Below, piece after piece: positions 44,119 to 52,659 of a DNA stretch of 64,000 nt (the first letter of the stretch is position 1; every line of letters starts with the position of its first letter). Where the stretch lies: the NCBI GenBank assembly GCA_036268355.1, contig DATAUG010000036.1:124001-188000 (forward strand), read 5' to 3'. The position numbers were made by a program, and so were the translations under genes. Under the pieces are notes generated by a model that ran no database searches, was not told the origin of the DNA, and saw only the letters and a list, made by a program, of their open reading frames with translations. Origin of the DNA: DASQPJ01 sp036268355. Its GTDB lineage: Bacteria; Actinomycetota; Actinomycetes; Sporichthyales; Sporichthyaceae.

Positions 44119-44871
44119 GTGACCGCGCAGACACCTACCTCAACCGCGAGCGGACCCGGCCCGGGAGCGGCCCATGCTCCCGGCGCGACACCGACGGCGT
44201 CGCTGCCGGCCGACCCCGAACACCTGGCCGCGATCACCGATCTGCTCGGGCTGATGGCCTGCGCGGAGCTGCTCGCCTTCGAACGCCTGGCGCACGACGC
44301 CACGCTGGCGCCGAACATCGCCGAGAAGGCCGAGGTCGCCGCGATGGCCGTCGCGGAGTTCAACCACTACACGCTGTTGTGCGCCCGGTTGCGCGAGTTG
44401 AACGTCGACCCCGAGGCGGCCATGGCGCCCTTCGCGGACGACCTGTCGGCTTTCCACCGGCGCATCGCGGCCGGTAACTGGCTGGAAGGCCTGGTCAAGG
44501 CATTCGTCGGCGACGGCCTGGCGGCCGACTTCTACCGCGAGATCGCTGTCCACCTCGACCCGGGAACCCGCGATCTGGTGCTCCGGGTGCTCGCCGACAC
44601 GGGGCACTCGGAGTTCGCCGTCGATCGCATCCGGGCCGGGATCGCGGCCGATCGCCGGGTCGCCGGCCCGCTGGCGCTGTGGGGTCGCCGCCTGGTCGGC
44701 GAGGTGATGACGCAGGCGCAGCGGATCGCTGCCGAACGGGAGGGCCTGACCACGCTGATCGTGGGCGGCGTGGACCGGCCGGGGCTGGACCTGGCTGAGA
44801 TTGCCGCGATGCTGGACCGCCTGACCAAGGGCCACACCGACCGCATGGCCGCTCTCGGCCTGGACGCCTGA
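44119..44871 (+). CDS. Ferritin-like (MiaE-like hydroxylase family) protein
   Basis: 250 residues. A disordered Ala/Pro/Thr leader (about 1-35) precedes a four-helix bundle with di-iron-type residues: E in CAELLAFERLAHDA, E-x2-H in AEFNHYTLL, and later FYREIAVHLD and DTGHSEF. Equivalent to Rv3210c. Relatives include tRNA-(ms2io6A) hydroxylase; that function is not proven here. Confidence 0.85.
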   Translation: MTAQTPTSTASGPGPGAAHAPGATPTASLPADPEHLAAITDLLGLMACAELLAFERLAHDATLAPNIAEKAEVAAMAVAEFNHYTLLCARLRELNVDPEAAMAPFADDLSAFHRRIAAGNWLEGLVKAFVGDGLAADFYREIAVHLDPGTRDLVLRVLADTGHSEFAVDRIRAGIAADRRVAGPLALWGRRLVGEVMTQAQRIAAEREGLTTLIVGGVDRPGLDLAEIAAMLDRLTKGHTDRMAALGLDA

Positions 44872-44920
44872 CGACTTGCGACCGCCCCGGATGCCTCCGG
44901 TTCGTGGCGGCCAACCCGCG

Positions 44921-45148
44921 CTACAGGGCGCCGAACCCGACGCGTCGGGTCTCCGGCTCGCCGATCTCGACGTAGTTGACCTTCTCGGCCGCGACCATGA
45001 TCTTGCGCCCGCGTTCGTCGGTGAGGGTGAGCACAGAACTCTCACCCGCGAGCGCGGCGTGGATCGCCGCCTCGATCTCCTCGGGCCCCAACGGACTGTC
45101 CACGGTCAGCTCCCGCGGCGAATGCTGCACGCCGATCTTGATCTCCAC
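44921..45148 (-). CDS. DUF3107 protein
   Basis: 75 residues, beta-alpha-beta fold: MEIKIGVQHSPRELTVDS opening and VNYVEIGEPETRRVGFG end. Always beside the TetR gene in actinobacteria (Rv3208A, known as TB9.4 antigen). A GGGGAGAG stretch precedes the GTG. Function unknown. Confidence 0.93.
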   Translation of the reverse strand: MEIKIGVQHSPRELTVDSPLGPEEIEAAIHAALAGESSVLTLTDERGRKIMVAAEKVNYVEIGEPETRRVGFGAL

Positions 45149-45218
45149 CGGTCTCTCCCCAGCAGTTCCGTGGTCAGGTATCGGACCTTATCCGGTCGGC
45201 GAGGGATGGTCGGCGTCG

Positions 45219-45266
45219 CTAGGGGTGGTCGGGGCGCAGCGGGAAGCCCTTGATGCCCAGGTATGA
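45219..45266 (-). pseudogene. Copy of the TetR gene 3' end
   Basis: Minus-strand translation SYLGIKGFPLRPDHP followed by TAG. The TetR gene ends MWRGIKGFPLRSPHH... Twenty-three bases (45235-45257) are identical to 45334-45356, 99 bp away. Confidence 0.78.
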
Positions 45267-45293
45267 CCGGGTTTGTGTGGCGCGGGGGACCGG

Positions 45294-45947
45294 TCAGTGC
45301 GAGCTTGCGTGGTCGTCTTCATGATGTGGCGATCGCAGCGGGAAGCCCTTGATGCCTCGCCACATCAGCGAGGACACCAGGTCTACGGCCTCGTCGTTGC
45401 GGATCTTGTCGTCGTTGCCCGCCCAGGCCCGTGCCGTGATCTGGGCGATCCCGGCCAGCCCGGCGCCCAGCAGTCGGCACTCGGCCTCCGGCAGCCCGGT
45501 GTCCTCGGCGATCACGTGGCTGATCATCTCGGCACACTGCCGCCCGACAGCCTCAACCCGCTCGCGGACCTCGGGTTCACCGGTGAGGTCGGACTCGAAC
45601 ACCAGCCGGAACGCGCCGGTCTTGTCGCCCACGTAGGCGTAGTACGCGCGCACGGTGGCCCGAACCCGGGCCTTGTTGTCGGTGGTCGAGGCCAGCGCGG
45701 TCCGCAGGGCGAAGATCAACGAATCGGCGCTCTCCTCCAGCAGCGCCAGGTACAGGTCGCGCTTGCCGGGAAAGTGCTGGTAGAGCACCGGCTTGCTGAC
45801 CCCCGCCTTCTCGGCGATGTCGTCCATGGCGGCCGCGTGGTAGCCCTGCACGACGAAGACGGCCAGCGCGGCATCGAGGAGCTGCCGGCGCCGGGCAGTG
45901 CGCGGCAGGCGGCCGACTCGCCGCGTGGTTTCATCGATTGCGTTCAC
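45294..45947 (-). CDS. TetR-family transcriptional regulator
   Basis: 217 residues. N-terminal helix-turn-helix (about 22-66): LLDAALAVFVVQGYHAAAMDDIAEKAGVSKPVLYQHFPGK region with the YQHF motif. The ligand domain has a conserved DAVDLVSSLMWRGIKGF-like end. Ortholog of Rv3208 by neighbours (DUF3107 downstream). Ligand and targets unknown. GTG start. Confidence 0.92.
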   Translation of the reverse strand: MNAIDETTRRVGRLPRTARRRQLLDAALAVFVVQGYHAAAMDDIAEKAGVSKPVLYQHFPGKRDLYLALLEESADSLIFALRTALASTTDNKARVRATVRAYYAYVGDKTGAFRLVFESDLTGEPEVRERVEAVGRQCAEMISHVIAEDTGLPEAECRLLGAGLAGIAQITARAWAGNDDKIRNDEAVDLVSSLMWRGIKGFPLRSPHHEDDHASSH

Positions 45948-45987
45948 GCAGACTCCTCATTGAGCCGGCAGGGGGACGATATTCAGC

Positions 45988-46935
45988 TTACTCCTCGGTA
46001 GGAATCGCCTGGGGGAGCGTGGCCCCGGCTCCGAGCAGCCCGGCGAACAGGTCGCCGAACTCGGTCACCCGCTCCAGGACCTCGCCTGCCTCGAATCCGA
46101 GGGGTCGCCCGCCCGCCGCCTGGGCGACCTCGTCCCAGTCCACCGGCGTGGAGACGGTCGGGTGCTCCCGGGCGCGCAGCGAGTACGGCGCCACGGTGGT
46201 CTTCGCGCCGGCGTTCTGGCTCCAGTCGATGAGCACCTTCCCGGTGCGCGCGGCCTTCTCCATCCGGTGCACCACGAGTTCCGGGCGATTCCGGGACACC
46301 CGCTCGGCCAGCGCCTTCGCCCAGTTGTGCACCTGTTCCACCGGAGTGGGTCGCAGGCCGACGTAGAGTTGCAGGCCCTTGGAGCCGGAGGTTTTGACCA
46401 CCGGGTCCAGCCCGACCGAGCGGAGCTCGTCGCGCAGCAGCAGCGCCACCTGCGCGCACTCGGCCAGGGCGGCCGGCGCACCCGGATCCAGGTCCAGGAC
46501 CAACCGGTCCGCCGGCCCCGGCCTGCCCTGCGCCGTGGCCCGCCACTGATGGACGTGCAACTCCAACGCGGCGAGGTTGGCCAGCCACACCAGGGTGGCC
46601 AGGTCGTCGACCACGATGTAGCGGATCTGTTCGTGCCCCTTCGTGCTTCCGGGTGCCGGCAGGGTCACCGTGCGGACCCAGTCGGGAGTGTGATTCGGGG
46701 CGTTCTTCTCGAAGAACGAGGGCCCGGTGACGCCGTCCGGGAAGCGGACCCGGGTGGCCGCCCGCCCGGACAGGTGCGGCAACAGGACCGGCGCGATCCG
46801 GGTGTAGTAGTCGATCACCTCGGCCTTCGTGAACCCGGTGGCCGGATAGAGCACCTTGTCCAGGTTCGACAGTGAGAGCGAGCGGCCGTCGATCTGGACC
46901 GCGACGCGTTGGGACTCCACCACATCGCTCAGCAT
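45988..46935 (-). CDS. LigD polymerase-domain protein (NHEJ primase-polymerase)
   Basis: 315 residues: only the archaeo-eukaryotic primase-type polymerase module of LigD, without the ligase or phosphoesterase modules. Catalytic acid motif LVLDLDPG, nucleotide-binding KTSGSKGLQLYV, and the third acid in GKVLIDWSQN. It fills gaps and adds ribonucleotides at broken ends, with Ku and a ligase. Ku is encoded 1.7 kb away on the other strand. Divergent from the ECF sigma gene. Confidence 0.93.
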   Translation of the reverse strand: MLSDVVESQRVAVQIDGRSLSLSNLDKVLYPATGFTKAEVIDYYTRIAPVLLPHLSGRAATRVRFPDGVTGPSFFEKNAPNHTPDWVRTVTLPAPGSTKGHEQIRYIVVDDLATLVWLANLAALELHVHQWRATAQGRPGPADRLVLDLDPGAPAALAECAQVALLLRDELRSVGLDPVVKTSGSKGLQLYVGLRPTPVEQVHNWAKALAERVSRNRPELVVHRMEKAARTGKVLIDWSQNAGAKTTVAPYSLRAREHPTVSTPVDWDEVAQAAGGRPLGFEAGEVLERVTEFGDLFAGLLGAGATLPQAIPTEE

Positions 46936-47013
46936 TCCAGTGGTTTGCTGAGCCGAAACGCATCGGCATCGAACGAAAACCGGTCCTGCTACGTCCTTGT
47001 GGAGAGGGTGACG

Positions 47014-47514
47014 GTGGTGGTGGAAGACACCGCCGACCCGCTGCCGGCCTCCGGGCTGGCACGGGTGCGTGCCGTCCTTGCCCTCGGTGGGGTGCCAGCG
47101 CACGAGGTGGACGACGGGGTCCAGGAGGTACGACTGCGCTTGCTGAGTCGAGACGGGACGGAGGCGCTTCGTGACCCCATCGCCTGGGCGGTCGTGGTCG
47201 CTTCCCGGGTTGCCGTCGACTGGCACCGCGGACAGCGCCGCGACGATGGGCTGTGCGACCGGCTCGTGGCCCGGTGGTCGACCGCGCCCCCGGAACCGGC
47301 GCCCGAGGACCGTGTGCTCGCCCTGGCGATCGCCGCGGGGATGGACGCCCTGTCGCCGACGCACCGGCAGATCCTGGCGCTGCGCTTCTACGCCGACCTG
47401 CCCGTGCGCAACATCGCCGAAGCCCTCCAGATCCCGGAGGGCACGGTCAAGAGCCGCCTGCATGCCGCCGTGGCCGCTCTTCGCGAACGCCTCCGCGAGA
47501 GCGAGGTGATCTGA
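47014..47514 (+). CDS. ECF sigma factor
   Basis: 166 residues. Region 2 is weakly conserved (EVDDGVQEVRLRLL, AWAVVVASRVAVDWHR). Region 4 is clear (LSPTHRQILALRFYADLPVRNIAEAL plus GTVKSRLHAAVAAL). GGAGAGG at 47001-47007 selects the GTG at 47014. The stop overlaps the start of the next gene (TGATG). Lies between the two NHEJ genes and may control them. Confidence 0.85.
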   Translation: MVVEDTADPLPASGLARVRAVLALGGVPAHEVDDGVQEVRLRLLSRDGTEALRDPIAWAVVVASRVAVDWHRGQRRDDGLCDRLVARWSTAPPEPAPEDRVLALAIAAGMDALSPTHRQILALRFYADLPVRNIAEALQIPEGTVKSRLHAAVAALRERLRESEVI

Positions 47515-48548
47515 TGGCCGAGCAGCACCCACCTGAGGACGGCGAGTTCGCGGACTCCGATTCCGTGGCCCTGGCCCGAGTCCTCGACGGACTGGGACCT
47601 GCCGCGGACGCCGACCCGGCGGCCCTGTTGGCCCACGACCAGGCCCTGGCCGACGTCGACGCGATCGCCCGGGCACTGGGGCTGATCGGCGACACGCTGG
47701 CCGCGGAGTCTGCCGAGGTTGGTTCCACGGAGTCGGCGGACGCCGGGCCGGCCGCGCGGGTCGGTGACGGATTGGGCGAGTCTGCGCCGGCCGCTGGTGG
47801 CTTGACCCAGTCCGTCCCAGCCGGCGCGGACGCGGTCGTGGTGCCGCTGCGACGGCCACGCACGCGGTGGATGCTGGCCGCGGCGGCGTCGTTGGTCGGC
47901 GTGATCGCGGTGGGCACGGTCGCGATGGTGCAACACCGGGGCGGATCGGGGAGCAACTCCTCGGTCGCCCAGCAGCCCGCGGCCCCGGCGGCCGCGGCGG
48001 ACGCCCCGACATCGGGGCCGATGTCCATGATGAAGATGGCGCCCGGGGCGTCGCACTCGGACGCGTCCGCAGCGGCGGCCCCGGCGGCGGCTGCCGCCGC
48101 ACCGGCTGCGGCGGCAGCACCGGCCGCGGCGGCGTCGTCGTCGGGATCCAGCGGCGCCGCTGCCAAGTCGTCCAAATCCGCTCCAAAGGCTGCCCCAGCC
48201 GCCGGATTCCAACCGCCGGATTTCGATGCCGCGGTGGCGTGCGCCCGGGGCGTCGTGCTGGCTCGGGTGGTGTCGGTCACCGCCACCGGCGGCGGTGAGT
48301 ACCGGCTGACATTGAGCGTCTCGGAGTGGATTGCGCCGACGTCCGGAGCCGGCCAGGTCAGCTGGACGGTCGGCAGCCGGTACTCCGTCGACGACTCGCG
48401 GCAGACGAGGCTCGCAGCCGGGGAGCAACGCATCTTCGTCGTCCCTCACGACCAGTCCGCCGAGATCCTTGGCTACGCGGACTCACCGGCGGTTCGCAGC
48501 CGGATCGGGCAGGCCCAGCGGCAGGCAGCCGGTCAGTCCTGCGGCTGA
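47514..48548 (+). CDS. Membrane partner of the ECF sigma factor (putative anti-sigma, no zinc motif)
   Basis: 344 residues. A short cytoplasmic part (1-118) has no HxxxCxxC. One helix follows (about 119-139), then an extracytoplasmic region with a 70-residue Ala/Ser/Pro linker and a small C-terminal domain (about 235-344; FDAAVACARGVVLARVVSV, two Cys). Position and TGATG coupling point to an anti-sigma or sensor role; sequence alone does not prove it. Confidence 0.65.
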   Translation: MAEQHPPEDGEFADSDSVALARVLDGLGPAADADPAALLAHDQALADVDAIARALGLIGDTLAAESAEVGSTESADAGPAARVGDGLGESAPAAGGLTQSVPAGADAVVVPLRRPRTRWMLAAAASLVGVIAVGTVAMVQHRGGSGSNSSVAQQPAAPAAAADAPTSGPMSMMKMAPGASHSDASAAAAPAAAAAAPAAAAAPAAAASSSGSSGAAAKSSKSAPKAAPAAGFQPPDFDAAVACARGVVLARVVSVTATGGGEYRLTLSVSEWIAPTSGAGQVSWTVGSRYSVDDSRQTRLAAGEQRIFVVPHDQSAEILGYADSPAVRSRIGQAQRQAAGQSCG

Positions 48549-48669
48549 AGCGCCAAAACCCGCGTATTCCGCTGGCGGGTCGGGCTTTCGCCGGCTTGTG
48601 ATGCCCCGACACGCCGTCAGACGATGCAGCTACCGTGGGTTCGGTGCGGCGGCGGGAAAGGTTGATCGC

Positions 48670-49647
48670 ATGCAGACGATCTGGAAGGGCGCGATCTCCT
48701 TCGGTCTGGTCTCGATCCCGGTAAAGGTCTTCTCCGCGACCGAGGAACGCGGCGTCTCGCTGCGCCAGGTGCACGCGGTCGACGGCGGGCGGATCCGGTA
48801 CCGCCGGACGTGCGAGCTGGACGGCGCCGAGGTGCCCTACAGCGACATCGCCAAGGGCTACGACCTTGGTGGCGGCGAACTGGTCGTGCTCGACGACGCC
48901 GACCTGGAGTCGTTGCCGTTGGCTTCGACCAAGGGCGTCGAGGTGCTCCAGTTCGTGGCCGCCGAGGAGCTGGACCCGGTCGCCGTCGCCCGCAGCTACT
49001 ACCTGCAGGCCGACCTGCACGGCGCCAAGCCGTACGTGCTGCTGCGCGACGCGCTGGCCAAGTCCGGGCGGATCGCCATCGTCAAGGTCGCCCTTCGCTC
49101 GCGCGAGTCGCTGGCGACGATCCGACCGCACGGCGACGTACTGGTGCTGCAGATGATGCTGTGGCCCGAGGAGATCCGCGACCCGGCGTCGTTGGCCCCG
49201 GACGCCGACGTGACGGTACGTCAGCAGGAGGTCGACATGGCCCAGGCCTACATCGAGACCATGACCTCCAGCTTCGACCCGGCCGACTACACCGACGAGT
49301 ACGCTGCGGCGCTGCGTTCCGTCGTGGACGCCAAAGTGGCAGGCCATCAGATTGTCAGCCCGGAGGCCGCGGCCCAACCGGCCGCCGAGGTCGTCGATCT
49401 CATGGAGGCACTACGGCAGAGCGTCGCGCGGGCCAAGGCCCGGCGCGAGGGCGCCGCCCCGCCGTCCGGGGAGCCCGCCGCGCCGCCGGCTGCGAAGGCC
49501 GCCAAGCGACCGGCCAAGGCCGCTGCCGCGAAGGCCCCGGCGGAGAAAGCTCCCGCCAAACAGGCTGCGGCTGAGAAGGCCCCGGCGAAGAAAGCTCCGG
49601 CCAAGAACACCGCGGCCAAGAAGGCCACGGCCAAACGCACCGCCTGA
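48670..49647 (+). CDS. ku: Ku DNA-end-binding protein
   Basis: Bacterial Ku homodimer that rings DNA ends and recruits LigD; 325 residues. The core (1 to about 255) opens MQTIWKGAISFGLVSIPV, the family start. The C-terminal 60 residues are Lys/Ala/Pro repeats (AKKAPAKN type), like histone H1 tails, known in some Ku proteins to aid DNA threading and ligase contact. Same cluster as LigD-Pol. Confidence 0.96.
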   Translation: MQTIWKGAISFGLVSIPVKVFSATEERGVSLRQVHAVDGGRIRYRRTCELDGAEVPYSDIAKGYDLGGGELVVLDDADLESLPLASTKGVEVLQFVAAEELDPVAVARSYYLQADLHGAKPYVLLRDALAKSGRIAIVKVALRSRESLATIRPHGDVLVLQMMLWPEEIRDPASLAPDADVTVRQQEVDMAQAYIETMTSSFDPADYTDEYAAALRSVVDAKVAGHQIVSPEAAAQPAAEVVDLMEALRQSVARAKARREGAAPPSGEPAAPPAAKAAKRPAKAAAAKAPAEKAPAKQAAAEKAPAKKAPAKNTAAKKATAKRTA

Positions 49648-49929
49648 GACGAAAAGACGAACGGGGCCGCTCCCGGCCTTCGCGGGCGCGGAGATCCGGC
49701 CCGGGTGCGGCCCGTTCGGAGCAGATCCGGCGGCGTGGCCGCGGTCGAACTCCCGGCCGGAGCCGTGAGGCTTCCGGGTTTTGCGGGACCCGCGGGTTCC
49801 AGGGGGACGGCCGCCCGGATTCGCTCCGGTCGGCCCGTCGGGTGCCATCGATTCTGGTCCGCCGCCGATGACCGGAATGTGAGCGCCGAGCCTCTTGGGG
49901 CGGTGCGTCGTGGTCTACGCGCCCTCGCG
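49648..49929. terminator. Convergent spacer with imperfect hairpin
   Basis: 282 bases between ku and the response regulator. Segments 49659-49678 and 49698-49717 pair with small bulges (GAACGGG/CCCGTTC outer stem), a likely terminator for ku. The rest shows no gene. Confidence 0.5.
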
Positions 49930-50604
49930 TCAGGCGTCCGGGTCGAGTCGGTACCCGACGGCGCGGACGGTCTTGATCGTGTCGCGGCCGAACGGACGGT
50001 CGATCTTGCTTCGCAGATGCTTGACGTACGCGTCGACGATGTTCGAGGTGCCGTCGTACGCGAAATCCCAGACGTGCTCGATCAGGTGGGTCCGGGACAG
50101 CACCTCGCCGGGTCGGCGCACGAATTCGCCCAGCAACGCGTACTCCTTGGGCGAGAGCAGGATCTCCACACCACCACGGGTCACGACACGGGTCACCGGG
50201 TCGATGGTCAGGTCGTTGACCGCCAGGGCGACCGGCCGCTCGGCGGGCTCCCGTCGGGTGACCGCGCGCAAACGGGCGTGCAACTCGTCCAGCGCGAACG
50301 GCTTGGTCAGGTAGTCGTCCGCGCCGACATCAAGGCCGCGAATCCGGTCGGCCACGGCGTCGCGCGCGGTCAGCATCAGCACCGGTGCCCACCGTCCCTC
50401 GTCGCGGATCTGCTTGCACACCTCGAAGCCGTCCGGGGGCGGGATCATCGCGTCGAGCACGATCACGTCGTAGGGGTTCTCCCGGACTTTCCAGAGGGCG
50501 TCGTCGCCGGTTCGCGCGCTATCCACCGCGTAGCCCTGATGGCGCAGGCTGGCCGACAACATCTCCGCCATCCCGGGGTCGTCCTCGACGAGCAGCAGTC
50601 GCAT
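49930..50604 (-). CDS. OmpR/PhoB-family response regulator
   Basis: 224 residues. Receiver domain with acidic pocket EDD, phospho-acceptor D51 (VIVLDAMIPPPDG), LTAR and TKPF. Winged-helix DNA-binding domain about 128-222 (LSPKEYALLGEFV, RTHLIEHVW, VDAYVKHLRSKID). Its probable kinase is the divergent gene at 51190. OmpR-type regulators bind direct repeats with about 11-bp period; such an array is in the spacer. Confidence 0.95.
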   Translation of the reverse strand: MRLLLVEDDPGMAEMLSASLRHQGYAVDSARTGDDALWKVRENPYDVIVLDAMIPPPDGFEVCKQIRDEGRWAPVLMLTARDAVADRIRGLDVGADDYLTKPFALDELHARLRAVTRREPAERPVALAVNDLTIDPVTRVVTRGGVEILLSPKEYALLGEFVRRPGEVLSRTHLIEHVWDFAYDGTSNIVDAYVKHLRSKIDRPFGRDTIKTVRAVGYRLDPDA

Positions 50605-50627
50605 GCGGTCCCCCTGTTCAGCGTTTC

Positions 50628-50656
50628 CATCTATCCACAGTTACATCTGTCCACAG
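50628..50656. repeat. Two CATCTRTCCACAG direct repeats (DnaA-box-like)
   Basis: CATCTATCCACAG (50628-50640) and CATCTGTCCACAG (50644-50656). Each contains an 8-of-9 match to the DnaA box TTRTCCACA. They lie 24-52 bases upstream of the regulator start. Confidence 0.6.
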
Positions 50657-50658
50657 CG

Positions 50659-50730
50659 CCGTTCGTTACCGAGCGGCCGTTCGTTACCGAGCGGCCGTTC
50701 GTTACCAAGCGGCCGTTCGTTACCAGGTGC
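50659..50730. repeat. Four 18-bp tandem repeats
   Basis: CCGTTCGTTACCGAGCGG twice exactly (50659-50676, 50677-50694), once with an A (50695-50712), and once with a diverged end (50713-50730). Confidence 0.95.
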
Positions 50731-50768
50731 ACTTCGAAATAGCGGATTCGTCGGTCCGAAGGCACTGT

Positions 50769-50823
50769 CCGTCCGAGTCCCGTCGGAGCCCCGTCCGAGT
50801 CCCGTCCGAGTCCCGTCCGAGTC
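50769..50823. repeat. Five 11-bp tandem repeats
   Basis: CCGTCCGAGTC four times and CCGTCGGAGCC once, head to tail with no gap, continuing into degenerate CT/GT-rich units to about 50850. Eleven bases is about one helical turn. Confidence 0.92.
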
Positions 50824-51189
50824 CTCGGTCTGTCTGCCTGCCTCCGTCCCTGCCCACTTCCGGTCGAATCGGTAGTACCCCGGGCGCGGCGCCAAGTACC
50901 CCCACCGGACGATCCGGGTCCCTCGGGCCGGCCGGTGGGGGCAGTCCCTGACTCGACGTCAGGGAGCCTCCGGGCGTGCGCCTGCGCCGACCTCCGCAAG
51001 CCGCGAAGAGCAATGCCACTTCGCGCCTGCGGTGCGCCGGCACCAGCGTCACGGCTTGCCGAGGTCCGTTGCCCACGCGGGGGCATCCATCCGAGACTTT
51101 CGCGTGGAGACTTGGTAAAGGTCCCGGGTTCGCCGTGCCCCACCGTGCCGCCGGCTGGATGACTGAATGATGAAAACGGAAGTTCTGTC

Positions 51190-52593
51190 GTGAAACTTAG
51201 GCCGCGGTCGCTGACCGCTCGCATAACGGTCACCTTCGGGCTGGCGGTCTCGGCCGCCCTGTTCGTCGTGTTCACGATTTTCTACGTGGTCCTGGATCAC
51301 GAGCTGACCAGCGCCCAGGAGCGGGGCCTGCAGATCCGGGCCGGGTACCTCGCCGCAGCGCTGCGCTCCGGCAGCCTCGACACCGTGACGCACGATCCAC
51401 TGGCCCAGTACTACGACCCGTCGGGCAATGTGCTGGTCAGTTCGACGGCGCTGGCCGGTCGCCGGTTGCTGAACGTCGACGAGGCACGCCTGCTGGAGTC
51501 CCGTGGTATCACCCGCAACCTCGACCTGGAGACATCCGGGAACGGGCCGGTGCGACTGCTCACCCGGCCATTGGGCGGCGGGCTGGGGCTGTTGGCCGTC
51601 GGGGTGTCGGCGGAGCCGGTGGTCAACGCCCAGGACCGGCTGATCGAGATCATCCTGATCGCGGCGCCGCTGCTGGTCGCCGGAGTGGTGCTGGCCGGGC
51701 GACGGGTGGTGCGGGCGGCGATGGCGCCGGTTGACCGGCTGACCCGGGAAGCCGAGGCGATCTCGTCGCTGGAGCGTGAGGCGCAGCTGTCCCGAGTTCC
51801 CGGTGAGGACGAGCTGGCCCGCCTGGCCCGGACGTTGGACCGGATGCTGGAGCGGCTGCGGGTGTCTTTTCGCCGGGAGCGGGAGTTCGTGGACGACGCG
51901 AGCCACGAGTTGCGCACCCCGATCGCGGTGATGCGTGGTGAGCTGGAGTTGGCGCGGATGGCGTCCTCGACCGGCGACACGCCGGGGTTGGACCGGTCGC
52001 TGCGGGCCGCTGCCGCGGAGAACGAACGGCTGGCTCGGCTCGCCGAGGATCTCCTGCTGCTCGCCCGGGAGCGTGCCGGGACCTTGATGGTGGCCGGTTC
52101 GCGGGTCGACCTGCTCGACCTGTGCTGGGCCGAGGCCCGCCGACTGGGCCCGGTGCTCGAACTGGACGTCAAGGTCTCGGGTGATCCGGTGGTCTGTCCG
52201 GGCGACGAGAACCGCCTGCGTCAGGTGTTGGGCAACCTGTTGCAGAACGCCCGGACGGCCGGCGCCAGGGCAGTGCGGATTCAGCTGCAAGCGCGGGCGG
52301 GTCTGGTCGAGATGGCAGTTTCGGACGACGGGCCGGGCTTCCCGCCCAACATGCTCACCTCGGCCTTCGATCGATTCGTCCGGGCGGACGGGGCGCGGAC
52401 CCGCGGCCTCGACGGTGGGGGCGCCGGGCTCGGTCTGGCGATAGTGCGGGCGATCGCCGTGGCCCACGAGGGCGCTGTCGAGGCGCGCAACGGGCCGCCG
52501 TTGGGTGGGGCCACCGTCGTGGTGCTCCTGCCGGTCGAGCAGGAACCGGCTGCGGTGGAGGGCGTCGACATCGGTTCGGAACCCGGGGCGTGA
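51190..52593 (+). CDS. Sensor histidine kinase
   Basis: 467 residues. Two helices (about 12-36 and 150-172) enclose an extracytoplasmic sensor of about 115 residues; HAMP follows. H-box FVDDASHELRTPIAVMRGE, N-box LGNLLQNARTAG, G1 DDGPGFPP and G2 GAGLGLAIVRAI are intact. Divergent from, not co-transcribed with, its likely partner regulator, which is unusual. GTG start. Confidence 0.94.
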   Translation: MKLRPRSLTARITVTFGLAVSAALFVVFTIFYVVLDHELTSAQERGLQIRAGYLAAALRSGSLDTVTHDPLAQYYDPSGNVLVSSTALAGRRLLNVDEARLLESRGITRNLDLETSGNGPVRLLTRPLGGGLGLLAVGVSAEPVVNAQDRLIEIILIAAPLLVAGVVLAGRRVVRAAMAPVDRLTREAEAISSLEREAQLSRVPGEDELARLARTLDRMLERLRVSFRREREFVDDASHELRTPIAVMRGELELARMASSTGDTPGLDRSLRAAAAENERLARLAEDLLLLARERAGTLMVAGSRVDLLDLCWAEARRLGPVLELDVKVSGDPVVCPGDENRLRQVLGNLLQNARTAGARAVRIQLQARAGLVEMAVSDDGPGFPPNMLTSAFDRFVRADGARTRGLDGGGAGLGLAIVRAIAVAHEGAVEARNGPPLGGATVVVLLPVEQEPAAVEGVDIGSEPGA

Positions 52594-52659
52594 GTCGGAA
52601 CACTCCACGCCGCCTTGGATCTGCTGAATTGACCGACCGTAACTGTATCGTCTCGGACC

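Larger units (their letters stand above)
50605..51189. other. Repeat-rich spacer of the divergent two-component system
   Basis: 585 bases without a gene. From left: two 13-bp direct repeats at period 16, four 18-bp repeats, five 11-bp repeats with a degenerate tail, an inverted repeat CCCCCACCGG/CCGGTGGGGG (50899-50908, 50932-50941), and CCCTGAC-TCGAC-GTCAGGG (50946-50964). The right part should also carry the kinase promoter. Confidence 0.8.

Noticed and set aside
50605..51189. CRISPR array
   Set aside because: The repeats are contiguous without spacers, 11 or 18 bp long, and no cas genes are present.
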